Shown here: positions 43,136-51,085 of the stretch, in pieces
How positions within the stretch are numbered: the stretch's first letter is position 1
Layout: every line of letters begins with the position of its first letter
Assembly (NCBI RefSeq): GCF_029278605.1
Contig: NZ_CP119573.1
Span: forward strand, 1,922,001 to 1,986,000
DNA length: 64,000 nucleotides
Direction: 5' to 3'
DNA from: Cupriavidus sp. WKF15
GTDB taxonomy: Bacteria > Pseudomonadota > Gammaproteobacteria > Burkholderiales > Burkholderiaceae
Made by a program: the position numbers and the translations under genes
The notes under the pieces: generated by a model
The model's input: only the letters and a program-made list of their open reading frames with translations
Databases searched by the model: none
Told to the model about the DNA's origin: nothing

Positions 43136-44128
43136 CTAACTTGCCGTATTGCACCGGACCACGACGGTGCCCAGCTTGGTGCCCGCCTCGACAGCCAGGT
43201 GAGCCTGCGCGGTGTCTCGCAAGTCGAAGATACTGTCGACAGCATGAATGGCATCGGGGACGTCACTCATCCAGCGCGACAATCCCTGCTGGATGATCCA
43301 GCGAATCTCATAGGGCAAAGCGGGCAGGTATAGCCCCTGCAGGCAGAGATTCTTGCGAATCAGAGCGACCAGGGGAAGTGCCTGGTGGGCGCCGCTGGCA
43401 TACGAGACCCACTGCGCATGATGGGCGGCGACCTGCAGGCAAAGCCCTGCATTGTCGACCGCATTGACGTCGACAATATGATCGACACCATGTCCCTGAG
43501 TGGCAACGAGAATCTGCAGCGCGGCATCCGCAGCTGCGTAGTCGATCACGACATCGGCGCCACCGAGTGTGGCGTGGGCCGCCTTGCGCCCCGGGCTGGT
43601 GGTGGCCACGACATACGCGCCTCCCCACTTGGCGAGCTGCACCGCGTAGTGCCCGACGGCGCCGGCGCCGCCGGTCACGAGGATCCGCTTTCCCTTGATC
43701 GCGCCATGCTGAAACAGGCTCCAGTAGGCGGTCATGGCCGGAATGCCCAGGCATGCGCCCTGCGTGAAGTCCAGGTGCTCCGGCAGTGGCGATGTCAACT
43801 CATGTGGGAGGCAGATGTATTCCGCCGCCGTACCGAAAGGGCGCCCGCGCTGTCCGAAATGCAGCCAGACTCGCGACCCGAGCATCCTTGGGTCGACGCC
43901 GTCACCAAGCCTGTCGATCACGCCAGCACCGTCGCTATTGGGAATAATGCGCGGGAACTCCATGCCGCCATGCATGCGTCCCGCTCGCCGGTTGGCATCG
44001 GCCGGATTCACGCCCGACGCATGGAGCCGCACGCGTACTTCGCCGGGTGCCGGTCGCGGCGTGGGCAGGTCGCCGAATGCCAGTACCTCCTCGGCCTGCC
44101 CTTGCTTCTCGTACCAGATCGCTTTCAT
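43136..44128 (-). CDS. NADPH:quinone reductase-like MDR oxidoreductase
   Basis: A 330-residue zinc-free medium-chain oxidoreductase. Features: LHASGVNPADANRRAGRM (about 40-57), FPRIIPNSDGAGVI, and the nucleotide loop VTGGAGAVGHYAVQLAKWGG (about 150-170). There are no zinc-binding cysteines. It resembles zeta-crystallin-like quinone reductases. The start at 44128 opens with MKAIWYEK. It lies 34 bases after the TauD/TfdA gene on the same strand, so the two form one unit under operator copy C. Confidence 0.87.
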   Translation of the reverse strand: MKAIWYEKQGQAEEVLAFGDLPTPRPAPGEVRVRLHASGVNPADANRRAGRMHGGMEFPRIIPNSDGAGVIDRLGDGVDPRMLGSRVWLHFGQRGRPFGTAAEYICLPHELTSPLPEHLDFTQGACLGIPAMTAYWSLFQHGAIKGKRILVTGGAGAVGHYAVQLAKWGGAYVVATTSPGRKAAHATLGGADVVIDYAAADAALQILVATQGHGVDHIVDVNAVDNAGLCLQVAAHHAQWVSYASGAHQALPLVALIRKNLCLQGLYLPALPYEIRWIIQQGLSRWMSDVPDAIHAVDSIFDLRDTAQAHLAVEAGTKLGTVVVRCNTAS

Positions 44129-44162
44129 GATGCCCTGACCCACCTGCTGGCCCGCTTGCGCC

Positions 44163-45008
44163 TCAGTACGGGATATCGCCCACGATGCCGGCGCGCTCCA
44201 GCTTGCGCGGTGCCGGGAAGTAGTCGTTGACGGCGTAGTGCTGCGTGCAGCGGTTGTCCCAGACTGCTACGTCGCCCTCCTGCCAGGCCCATCGCACCTG
44301 GTATTCGGGAATGGTGGCGCGGCTGGTCAGGTAGTTGAGCAGCAGGGAGGCGCCTGGCGACTTGTCGATGCCATGGCGCACGTTGGCCGGCGTGCTGTAG
44401 TTGGTGAAGTGCGTTGTGAACGAGGCGCCGACGAACAGGATCTTCTCCCCGGTCTCCGGATGGGTCCGCACCACCGGATGCTCGACCGGCGGATGATCCT
44501 GCGCGAGCTTGGCGCGGTTTTCCGGCGTCATGACCGCGCCGAAGCTGTGCTCGATACTGGCCCGGGCGCGCAGGCCGTCGATCTTTGCCTTGATCTCCTC
44601 CGGCAGCTCCTCATACGCCTTCACCATGTTGACCCAGATGGTGTCGCCGCCGATCTCGGGACATTCGATGCAGCGCAGCACGGCACCCATGGCCGGATTG
44701 GGGCGCCAGAGGCCGTCGCAGTGATAGCTGTTCTCGTAGCTGTGCGGGTTGTCGCTCCGGTAGACCTTCACGAGGCCCGGATATTCGGGAACACTGCCGG
44801 CGACAGGATGGTCTTCCAGTTCGCCAAAGCAGCGCGCAAAGGCCACGTGATCGGCGCGCGTGATTTCCTGCTTGCGAAAGAAGAGGACCCGGTGCTTGAG
44901 CAGTGCCGCCTTGATTTCGGCGAAGAGCGCCGGATCGCGCGCCGCCTCGCCGAGGTTGACGCCAGTAATCTCGGCCCCGATGGCGGGGGTGATTTGCCTG
45001 ATCTTCAT
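44163..45008 (-). CDS. TauD/TfdA-family 2-oxoglutarate dioxygenase
   Basis: A 281-residue non-haem iron oxygenase that couples 2-oxoglutarate decarboxylation to hydroxylation of a substrate. The iron ligands are His96 and Asp98 (YHCDG) and His257 (CTQHYAVNDY); Arg272 in LERAGIVGD should bind the 2-oxoglutarate carboxylate. RVLFFRKQEIT and ENSYHCDGLWRPNPA fit TauD/TfdA. The start is 45008, since AGGAG is eight bases upstream; an ATG two codons earlier is too close. Substrate unknown (not necessarily taurine). Divergent from the AraC gene. Confidence 0.9.
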   Translation of the reverse strand: MKIRQITPAIGAEITGVNLGEAARDPALFAEIKAALLKHRVLFFRKQEITRADHVAFARCFGELEDHPVAGSVPEYPGLVKVYRSDNPHSYENSYHCDGLWRPNPAMGAVLRCIECPEIGGDTIWVNMVKAYEELPEEIKAKIDGLRARASIEHSFGAVMTPENRAKLAQDHPPVEHPVVRTHPETGEKILFVGASFTTHFTNYSTPANVRHGIDKSPGASLLLNYLTSRATIPEYQVRWAWQEGDVAVWDNRCTQHYAVNDYFPAPRKLERAGIVGDIPY

Positions 45009-45085
45009 TTCCATGTCTCCTGCAGTGTTGGTGAGTGCAAGGAAGCTTGCATCACGTTCGACCGATTCCCGAATAGCGTGCCCGG

Positions 45086-45149
45086 ATGATCCTGCCTGGG
45101 GACATTTCACGCTTTGCCTTGTACGTCTTGCACTTGGCTTTTTGCGACA
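45086..45149 (-). promoter_or_regulatory. regulon operator copy C
   Basis: The third 64-base element, reading on the minus strand: TGTC at 45149, CAAGACGT, the core GGCAAAGCG at 45118-45110 and CCCAGGCAGGATCAT to 45086. It ends 77 bases before the TauD/TfdA start, almost the same distance as copy A to its gene, and lies in the region shared with the AraC gene. Confidence 0.7.
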
Positions 45150-45207
45150 ACTGTTGCTGACATGGGAAGCTCGATTCCTGGAGCGGAGGGCGTCGGGTTA
45201 TCCTTGC

Positions 45208-45235
45208 TTGACAACACATGGCAGCTATCTATCAT
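45208..45235 (+). promoter_or_regulatory. sigma-70 promoter of the AraC gene
   Basis: TTGACA (45208-45213), 16-base spacer, TATCAT (45230-45235). An in-frame ATG at 45234 overlaps the -10, so it cannot be in a transcript from this promoter, which favours the ATG at 45264. Confidence 0.55.
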
Positions 45236-45263
45236 GGGCTGTCAAAGTTCAGTGTCGTCCCTG

Positions 45264-46313
45264 ATGTCGTTACTTGTCCGCGCCGCGGCCCTCACCAACT
45301 ACAGCGAGGTTGCTCGTGCCGCCGGGCTGAATCCGGTGCGGATGATGTTTGACGCCGGGATCAGTCCGAGCGTCCTTCACGAGCCCGACCTGATGATCCC
45401 GGTGGAGCGTTTCGGCCGCCTGCTACAGGCCTCCGCGACCTTGTCGGGCAATGAGAGTTTTGGCTTGTGCATGGCCGAATCCCGCCTGTTGTCCAATCTT
45501 GGGGCGGTGGGAATGCTGATCCGGGACCAGGCGACGCTACGCGACTCGCTTGGCATGCTGATCCGCTACCAGCGGATGCTCAATGGTGCTCAATCGCTGG
45601 CGGTCGAGGAATGTGGCGATCTGGTCATCATTCGCGAGGCCCTGATCGCGGGCAATGCGCATCAGCCGACTCGCCAACGGGTTGAGCTGGCGCTAGGGGT
45701 CATGGTGCGATTGATCCGCCAGCTCCTGAAGCCCGACTGGCAGCCGCAGCGCGTGTGCTTCGAGCACCCGGCGCCGCGCGATCTTAGTACGCATCATCGT
45801 TTCTTCGGTCCTTACGTCGAATTCGATTGTGATTTCAACGGCATCATCTGCGCGAAGGCAGATCTCGATGCCCGCAATCCGTGGGCCGATCCGGCCATGG
45901 TGCGCTATGCCCAGCGTCTGATAGACGAGTCCGCCATGCCGCAGCAGGCAAGCATGCTTGAGGACGTGCGGCGCACGATCCCGCTGCTGCTGCCCAGCGG
46001 GCGCTGCAGCATCGAGCAGGTGGCCGAACACATGGGCGTGGTATGCCGTACGGTGCAGAGACGGCTGGCCGAGCAGGGGCAGAGCTTCTCGTCGATCGTT
46101 AACGAAATCCGCACGGAGCTCGCGACGCGCCATGTCATCGAGAGCGATCGTCCGCTGACCGAGGTGGCGACCTTGCTCGGTTTTTCCGCGCCAAGCGGAT
46201 TCTCGCGCTGGTATCACGCGCAATTCGGCTGCAGTCCCAAGGAAAGCCGTGCGGCGCACGGCGCTGCGCGGCGACAGGCGGCGTCTTCGCCGGCCAGCAC
46301 GGCATCATCCTGA
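45264..46313 (+). CDS. AraC family regulator of the catabolic island
   Basis: A 349-residue regulator of the OruR-like type. The N-terminal ligand domain starts LVRAAALTNYSEVARAAGLNPVRMM, as in the arabinose-binding-like domain of this group; the C-terminal double helix-turn-helix has CSIEQVAEHMGVVCRTVQRRLAEQGQSFSSIVNEIR and PLTEVATLLGFSAPSGFSRWYHAQFG. The start at 45264 is preferred because the likely promoter overlaps the earlier ATG at 45234; no strong ribosome site marks either. It is divergent from the TauD unit and is the best candidate for binding the three 64-bp operator copies. The inducer is unknown. Confidence 0.88.
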   Translation: MSLLVRAAALTNYSEVARAAGLNPVRMMFDAGISPSVLHEPDLMIPVERFGRLLQASATLSGNESFGLCMAESRLLSNLGAVGMLIRDQATLRDSLGMLIRYQRMLNGAQSLAVEECGDLVIIREALIAGNAHQPTRQRVELALGVMVRLIRQLLKPDWQPQRVCFEHPAPRDLSTHHRFFGPYVEFDCDFNGIICAKADLDARNPWADPAMVRYAQRLIDESAMPQQASMLEDVRRTIPLLLPSGRCSIEQVAEHMGVVCRTVQRRLAEQGQSFSSIVNEIRTELATRHVIESDRPLTEVATLLGFSAPSGFSRWYHAQFGCSPKESRAAHGAARRQAASSPASTASS

Positions 46314-46360
46314 GCAGCCCATCCATCCCGCCGGGGATCCGCCGGCACCATGCCTTCCTT

Positions 46361-46410
46361 CAGGCCTTCAGGCCTTCAGGCCTTCAGGCCTTCAGGCCTT
46401 CAGGCCTTCA
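46361..46410 (+). repeat. tandem octamer CAGGCCTT, six copies
   Basis: Six perfect copies of CAGGCCTT plus CA fill 46361-46410 between two convergent genes, with imperfect CCTTCCTT in front. The unit contains the palindrome AGGCCT. A unit of eight is not a multiple of three, so copy-number change would shift any frame that crossed it, but no gene does. The rest of 46314-46556 is plain. Confidence 0.9.
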
Positions 46411-46556
46411 GCCAGCCGCCGCAAACCATCCGGCGCATGGCGCGGGGTGCGGAATTGCAGGCCGCCCAGCTGCCGCAACTGACCGGTGTGCGTGCTATCC
46501 CGAAGCATCCCGCATTCCGCTTGCGCTCCCGCCCGCGGGACGGCAGGGCTACTGCA

Positions 46557-47492
46557 CTACTGCCCGTCTCCGTCGGCGCCGTGCCGCGCGAACATCGACA
46601 TATACCGGGTGATGTGATCCAGCAGTTCGAGCGCTGCCGCCGGTAGCGGCCTGCCGGACTTCACCAGCAGCCGGGCATGTGTGCGCAGGAACAAGGGGTG
46701 ATCGATCGGCACGACGACGAGCGTTCCCGCCGCGATCTCGCGATATGCAGCGAATTCCCCGATCAACGTCATGTAATGATCGTAGGCAACGAACTGCTTG
46801 AGCGCCGTCAGCGAGTTGCTAACCAGCGTCGCGCGGATCGAGATGTTCTCGGCGAACTCGACCATGCTCAGTGCATGCCCGACGCCAAACGACGCAGGCA
46901 TCATTGCAAGCGGATAGGCCAGCAGGTCCTGGATGCTGGCCGGGCCGCCGCGCTGGGCCAGCGGATGGCCGGGGCGGACCAGCAGGACCACCGGTTGCGG
47001 AGCGCTTGCGCGGTACTCGATGCGCGGATGCGGCGGCGGATTGTAGGCCAGGCCGATATGCGCGCGGCTTTCCGCGACTTCCTCCAGCACGCTATCCACC
47101 GCCAGGATGTCCATGCGGATATCGAGTCTGGGGTAGCGCGCGCAGAACTGCGCCAGAACTTCGTTGACCAGCAGATCCACATAGCCCTCGCTTAGTACCA
47201 GGCGGATCTCGTCCTGCTGCAGTCCCTTGAGCGAGTGCAACTGGTCCTCGAGCTTCTCCTGATGCGAACGATAGCCTCGCCAGAACTCGAGCAGGTGCGT
47301 GGCTGCCACGGTCGGCTTGAGGCCCCGTGGTTCGCGCTCGAACAATGTCGCGCCGAGCTCTTCCTCGAGCAGGCGGATCTGCCGGGTGATCACCGATGGC
47401 GATGTATTGAGGCCTTCGGCAGCGCCGCGGATGGTCCCTCGCGCCAACACCTCACGGAAATACCGCAACCGCTGCTGATTGATCTCTCGCAT
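46557..47492 (-). CDS. LysR family regulator
   Basis: A 311-residue regulator. The N-terminal helix-turn-helix reads [52 protein letters not shown] and the C-terminal periplasmic-binding-like domain begins [13 protein letters not shown]. Typical length. The start at 47492 gives [12 protein letters not shown]. It is divergent from the MFS-creatininase unit, with CAAT-GTGTA-ATTG (47508-47520) as a possible binding site in the shared region (47493-47741). Confidence 0.9.
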   Translation of the reverse strand: MREINQQRLRYFREVLARGTIRGAAEGLNTSPSVITRQIRLLEEELGATLFEREPRGLKPTVAATHLLEFWRGYRSHQEKLEDQLHSLKGLQQDEIRLVLSEGYVDLLVNEVLAQFCARYPRLDIRMDILAVDSVLEEVAESRAHIGLAYNPPPHPRIEYRASAPQPVVLLVRPGHPLAQRGGPASIQDLLAYPLAMMPASFGVGHALSMVEFAENISIRATLVSNSLTALKQFVAYDHYMTLIGEFAAYREIAAGTLVVVPIDHPLFLRTHARLLVKSGRPLPAAALELLDHITRYMSMFARHGADGDGQ

Positions 47493-47741
47493 GTTGAACC
47501 GCCTGCTCAATGTGTAATTGGCCGGGGCAACAACGATACCCGAACCCGGCATCGCTTGCCTGTCATGTGCGGCGCGGGACACGACACGACATCGGGTGCG
47601 GCGTTGGCGCCGCCCCCGGGGCTTCTGTTGCCCAAAAGGGAACGGATCGTGGACTTAGTTGCTCTTTACCCACCTCGCCGCCGCTGCCAATATCAACGCC
47701 ATAAAAGATGCATTGACACACCCCACCCGGAGACAGGCAGC

Positions 47742-49028
47742 ATGCTGGCAATCCCAACCCCGAGCACCGTCGACGACGCCTCAGCCCTCTACAGCAAGAT
47801 CAACTGGCGCCTGCTGCCATTCCTGCTGATCTGTTATCTGTTTGCCTACTTGGACCGCGTCAACATCGGCTTCGCCAAGCTGCAGATGCAAGGCGACCTG
47901 GCGTTCTCGGACGCAGCATATGGCGTCGGAGCCGGCATTTTCTTCCTGGGCTATGTCCTGTTCGAAATCCCGAGCAATCTGCTGTTGCCGCGGGTCGGGG
48001 CACGCAAGACGTTCAGCCGCATCCTGGTGCTGTGGGGGATCACGTCCGCCTGCATGCTGTTCGTGCGCAATGTGCCGATGTTCTATGCCATGCGCTTCCT
48101 GCTCGGCATCTTCGAGGCCGGCTTCGCACCGGGGATGATCTACTACCTGTCATGCTGGTACGGGCCGCAGCGCATGGCCCGCGCCATTGCCATCGTGTTC
48201 CTGGCGGGTCCGATCGGCGGCATTGTCGGTGGCCCGGCCTCGGCATGGCTGATGACTGTGCTTGCCGGCCATGCCGGCCTGGCCGGCTGGCAGTGGATGT
48301 TCCTGGTCGAGGGGCTGCCCTGTGTGGCGCTGGGCATCCTCGCGCTGCGGCTGGTGCCGGATCGCCCGGCGCAAGCGGCCTGGCTCAGCGAACAGGAGCG
48401 GCGCCTGCTCGAAGCGGAACTCGGCCATGCGGCGGCGCACAAGCATTCGTTCAAGGCGGTCGCAAAGGATGCCAGGGTCTACGTGCTCGCACTGGCCTAC
48501 TTCTGCATCATCGCCACCATCTACGCCATCAGCTTCTGGCTGCCGACCATCATCAAGGCGCAGGGCGTGGCCGATACGGTGACACTGGGCTGGTATTCCG
48601 CCTTGCCTTACGTGGCCGCCGCATTCGGCATGTACTACATGGGCCGCAAGTCCGACCGCTCGGGCGAACGGCGCTACCACAGCGCGCTGCCGGCGCTGGC
48701 AGCCGGTGCGCTGCTGGCCGCGTCGATCCTGGCCGATGGCAACCTGGCCGTGTCGCTGGTGCTGCTCACCCTCGCCACCATGGGGCTCTGGATGGCGTAC
48801 ACGGTGTTCTGGGCCATGCCCGCCGAATACATCAAGGGGCCGGCGGCGGCCGGAGGCATTGCGCTGATCAACACCATCGGGCTGTCGGGCGGCTTCTGGG
48901 GGCCCGCCATCATCGGCTGGGCCAAGACGGCAACCGGCAACCTCCATCTCGGCGTGCTGCTGATGGCCTGCCTGCCGCTGCTGGCCGCCCTGATCATCCT
49001 CGCCAACAAGCTTCCTGCGAAACAGTGA
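47742..49028 (+). CDS. MFS anion:cation symporter (phthalate/tartrate permease type)
   Basis: A 428-residue, 12-segment inner-membrane transporter. LICYLFAYLDRVNIGFAKLQMQ in helix 1 and GIFFLGYVLFEIPSNLLLPRVGARKTF (helix 2 and the following loop) are hallmarks of the ACS family that imports organic acids such as tartrate, phthalate and glucarate. FLLGIFEAGFAPGMIYYLSCWY is the helix 4-5 motif. Substrate not known. It is divergent from the LysR gene and lies 64 bases before the creatininase-family gene, so likely imports the amide or its salt. Confidence 0.88.
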   Translation: MLAIPTPSTVDDASALYSKINWRLLPFLLICYLFAYLDRVNIGFAKLQMQGDLAFSDAAYGVGAGIFFLGYVLFEIPSNLLLPRVGARKTFSRILVLWGITSACMLFVRNVPMFYAMRFLLGIFEAGFAPGMIYYLSCWYGPQRMARAIAIVFLAGPIGGIVGGPASAWLMTVLAGHAGLAGWQWMFLVEGLPCVALGILALRLVPDRPAQAAWLSEQERRLLEAELGHAAAHKHSFKAVAKDARVYVLALAYFCIIATIYAISFWLPTIIKAQGVADTVTLGWYSALPYVAAAFGMYYMGRKSDRSGERRYHSALPALAAGALLAASILADGNLAVSLVLLTLATMGLWMAYTVFWAMPAEYIKGPAAAGGIALINTIGLSGGFWGPAIIGWAKTATGNLHLGVLLMACLPLLAALIILANKLPAKQ

Positions 49029-49092
49029 TCTCGCGCTGCGGGACACAACGCCATCCATGACGTCCGGCGCACGGACCAAGACAGGAGTACCT

Positions 49093-49842
49093 ATGCGACT
49101 GCATCTTTCAACCTGGGCCGAGATCGAGCAATACCTTGCGCGCAGCCGCACCATCGTGGTCCCGATCGGCTCGAACGAGCAGCATGGTCCGACCGGGCTG
49201 CTCGGTACCGACTGGCTGTGCCCGGAGATCATTGCGAATGAAGCGGAGAAGAGCGCGGAGATCTTGGTGGCGCCGACGTTCAATATCGGCATGGCCCAGC
49301 ATCATCTCGCCTTCCCGGGCACCATCTCGCTGCGCCCGTCCACCTTTATCGCCGCGATCGGCGACTGGGTCCGTTCGCTCGCGGGGCACGGGTTCGAGAA
49401 GATCCTGTTCCTGAACGGCCACGGCGGCAACGTAGCTTCGATCGATGCCGCGTTCTCCGAGCTCTATGCCGAAGCCAGCTTTGCCAGGCGCCGCGCGGGA
49501 TTCGCGCTGAAGCTCTGCAACTGGTGGGATCTGGAGGGCGTCGGCGAGCTGGCGCGCGAGCAGTTCCCGCAGGGCCATGGCGCGCATGCCACGCCGTCGG
49601 AGATCGCGATCACCCAGTGGGCCTTTCCCGATGCCGCAAAACATGCGGACTATGCGCCGAAGATCGCGCCCTCGGGCCCGATTCGCGAAGCGCTGGACTT
49701 CCGCGCGCGCTATCCCGACGGCCGCATTGGTTCCGACCCGGGACTGGCGAATCCGGCGAAGGGCGCTGCGCTGGTCAGGCTGGCGGCGCAGAGCCTCGCC
49801 CGCGAGTTGGATGCATTCAGCCGCGAGCCGCTGGCCGAGTGA
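49093..49842 (+). CDS. creatininase-family amidohydrolase
   Basis: A 249-residue metal hydrolase. The N-terminal block VPIGSNEQHGPTGLLGTDW supplies metal ligands Glu29, His31 and Asp40; FLNGHGGN adds a His; TPSE supplies another acidic ligand. Relatives include creatininase, the riboflavin-pathway ArfB and mycofactocin MftE, so the substrate cannot be named from the sequence. CAGGAG precedes the start. It is cotranscribed with the ACS transporter and regulated by the divergent LysR, which suggests use of an imported cyclic or linear amide. Confidence 0.82.
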   Translation: MRLHLSTWAEIEQYLARSRTIVVPIGSNEQHGPTGLLGTDWLCPEIIANEAEKSAEILVAPTFNIGMAQHHLAFPGTISLRPSTFIAAIGDWVRSLAGHGFEKILFLNGHGGNVASIDAAFSELYAEASFARRRAGFALKLCNWWDLEGVGELAREQFPQGHGAHATPSEIAITQWAFPDAAKHADYAPKIAPSGPIREALDFRARYPDGRIGSDPGLANPAKGAALVRLAAQSLARELDAFSREPLAE

Positions 49843-49944
49843 TTGCCGCCTCCCGCACCGGCAGGTCCGGAGCAAGTCGCGGCGTCGAGATGGTCCTGCA
49901 GCAGGCGCAGGACTAGCGTATGAGCGCGGCGTTCCGTGCCACTA

Positions 49945-51036
49945 TTGAGACTTGCATAAATGCTGACATCACCACAACTCGGCCTGCTTCCAGCACGCGG
50001 CAATGATGTTGGCGCGTTGCTGTGCGCTGCGCAGCCGATTGCGGGCGATCGTTTTGAGTTCGGCGAGCGAGTGTGGGCAGAAGTTGGCCAGGGCATGGCG
50101 CTTGAGCCAGGCCCAGAGATACTCCACTGGATTCAGGTCCGGGCTGTAGGGTGGGACAAAGGCCATCTGCACTGCACCACCAGTGCTATCGAGGTAGTCG
50201 CGCACGATGCGACTCTTGTGCTGCGCGGCGCCGTCCCAGATGATCATCAGGCGGCGTTTGAGGTGCGCGCGCAGTGCCTTGAGAAACTCCACGATCTGTG
50301 CGCTCTTGATCGCGCCGTCGTAAAGGCGGAACAGGCAGTTGTGATAACTCATTCCCGCGATGGCCGAGACATGCTTCCAGTTGAAATGAAACTGGATGAC
50401 TGGCGTTTGACCTTTCGGAGCCCAGGTGCGCACGCGCGTGGGGCGCTCCGAGAGCCCAGACTCGTCAATGAAGACGATCAGCCGTTGCTCCCGCGTACAC
50501 TTTTTTTGAGCGCGGGCCAAGTCTTGCGCTTCCACGCCAGAACGGCGTCCTCGTCGCGCTCGATAGCGCGTCGATCTGGGCGTTGGGGCGAGAAGCCGAG
50601 CGAATCCAGAATGCGCCAGACATGGGCCTCGTTGTATGACACACCGAAGCGTTGCTCGATGAGTAGACGCACCCGTTTGAGCGTCCACAGTTCGGTGCCA
50701 AAGCCATGCTCGGTGGGGCGCTGCAGCAAGGCACGACACAACTGCTCGCGCTGGGCATCGTCGAGCAACGACGGCCGTCCACGGGCCATGGTGCGCAGCG
50801 CATCGATGCCGCCTTCGTCCAGGCGCGCCTTCCACGTGTACACCGTCTGCCGTGCCACGCCCACCGCAGCCGCAACCTCCGCGACCGGCTTGTTCGCTAA
50901 CAGCATCCGTCCAGCGCGAACCCGCTTTCTGGTCGCTTCGTCCATCTTCCCAGCCATGCAATCGACTCCCGATCAACGCCTTGATCAGATAACGCGTCAG
51001 ACTCGAATCGGTTGTCATGATTTATACAAGTCTCAA
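49945..51036 (-). mobile_element. IS630-family insertion sequence
   Basis: A complete 1092-bp element. The left end TTGAGACTTGCATAAAT (49945-49961) and the right end (51020-51036, read inversely TTGAGACTTGTATAAAT) differ at one base, and TA flanks both ends (49943-49944 and 51037-51038), the target duplication expected of IS630. It carries a two-frame transposase. It is inserted between a gene ending at 49842 and one ending at 51086, so no gene seems broken. Confidence 0.93.
49969..50957 (-). CDS. IS630 transposase (frameshifted orfA-orfB)
   Basis: Two overlapping minus-strand frames. orfA (50957-50478, 159 residues) holds helix-turn-helix domains (KPVAEVAAAVGVARQTVYTWKAR). orfB (ending 49969) holds the DDE catalytic domain: FIDESG, IIWDGAAQHKS and NPVEYLW. 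A run of seven A's on the minus strand (50501-50507) lies in the overlap; slipping one base back joins orfA to orfB, as is known for several IS630 members, by ribosomal or transcriptional slippage. GGGAG lies before the orfA start. The element looks intact and could be active. Confidence 0.88.
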
Positions 51037-51085
51037 TAAGCCGAGCAGATCCCGCTGGCGATGCTGCGTCCACATAAGCGATTCC

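Noticed and set aside
43310..43350. GGGCAAAGCGGGCAGG resembling the regulon core
   Set aside because: It lies inside the coding part of the MDR gene, shares only the nine-base core and lacks the TGTC block and the rest of the 64-bp element.
45234..45263. ATG at 45234 as AraC start
   Set aside because: It overlaps the -10 box of the likely promoter; the ligand domain starts properly from 45264.
46350..46646. plus-strand frame with FRPSGLQA repeats
   Set aside because: The repeat pattern is only the translation of the octamer array; no ribosome site and no homology pattern.
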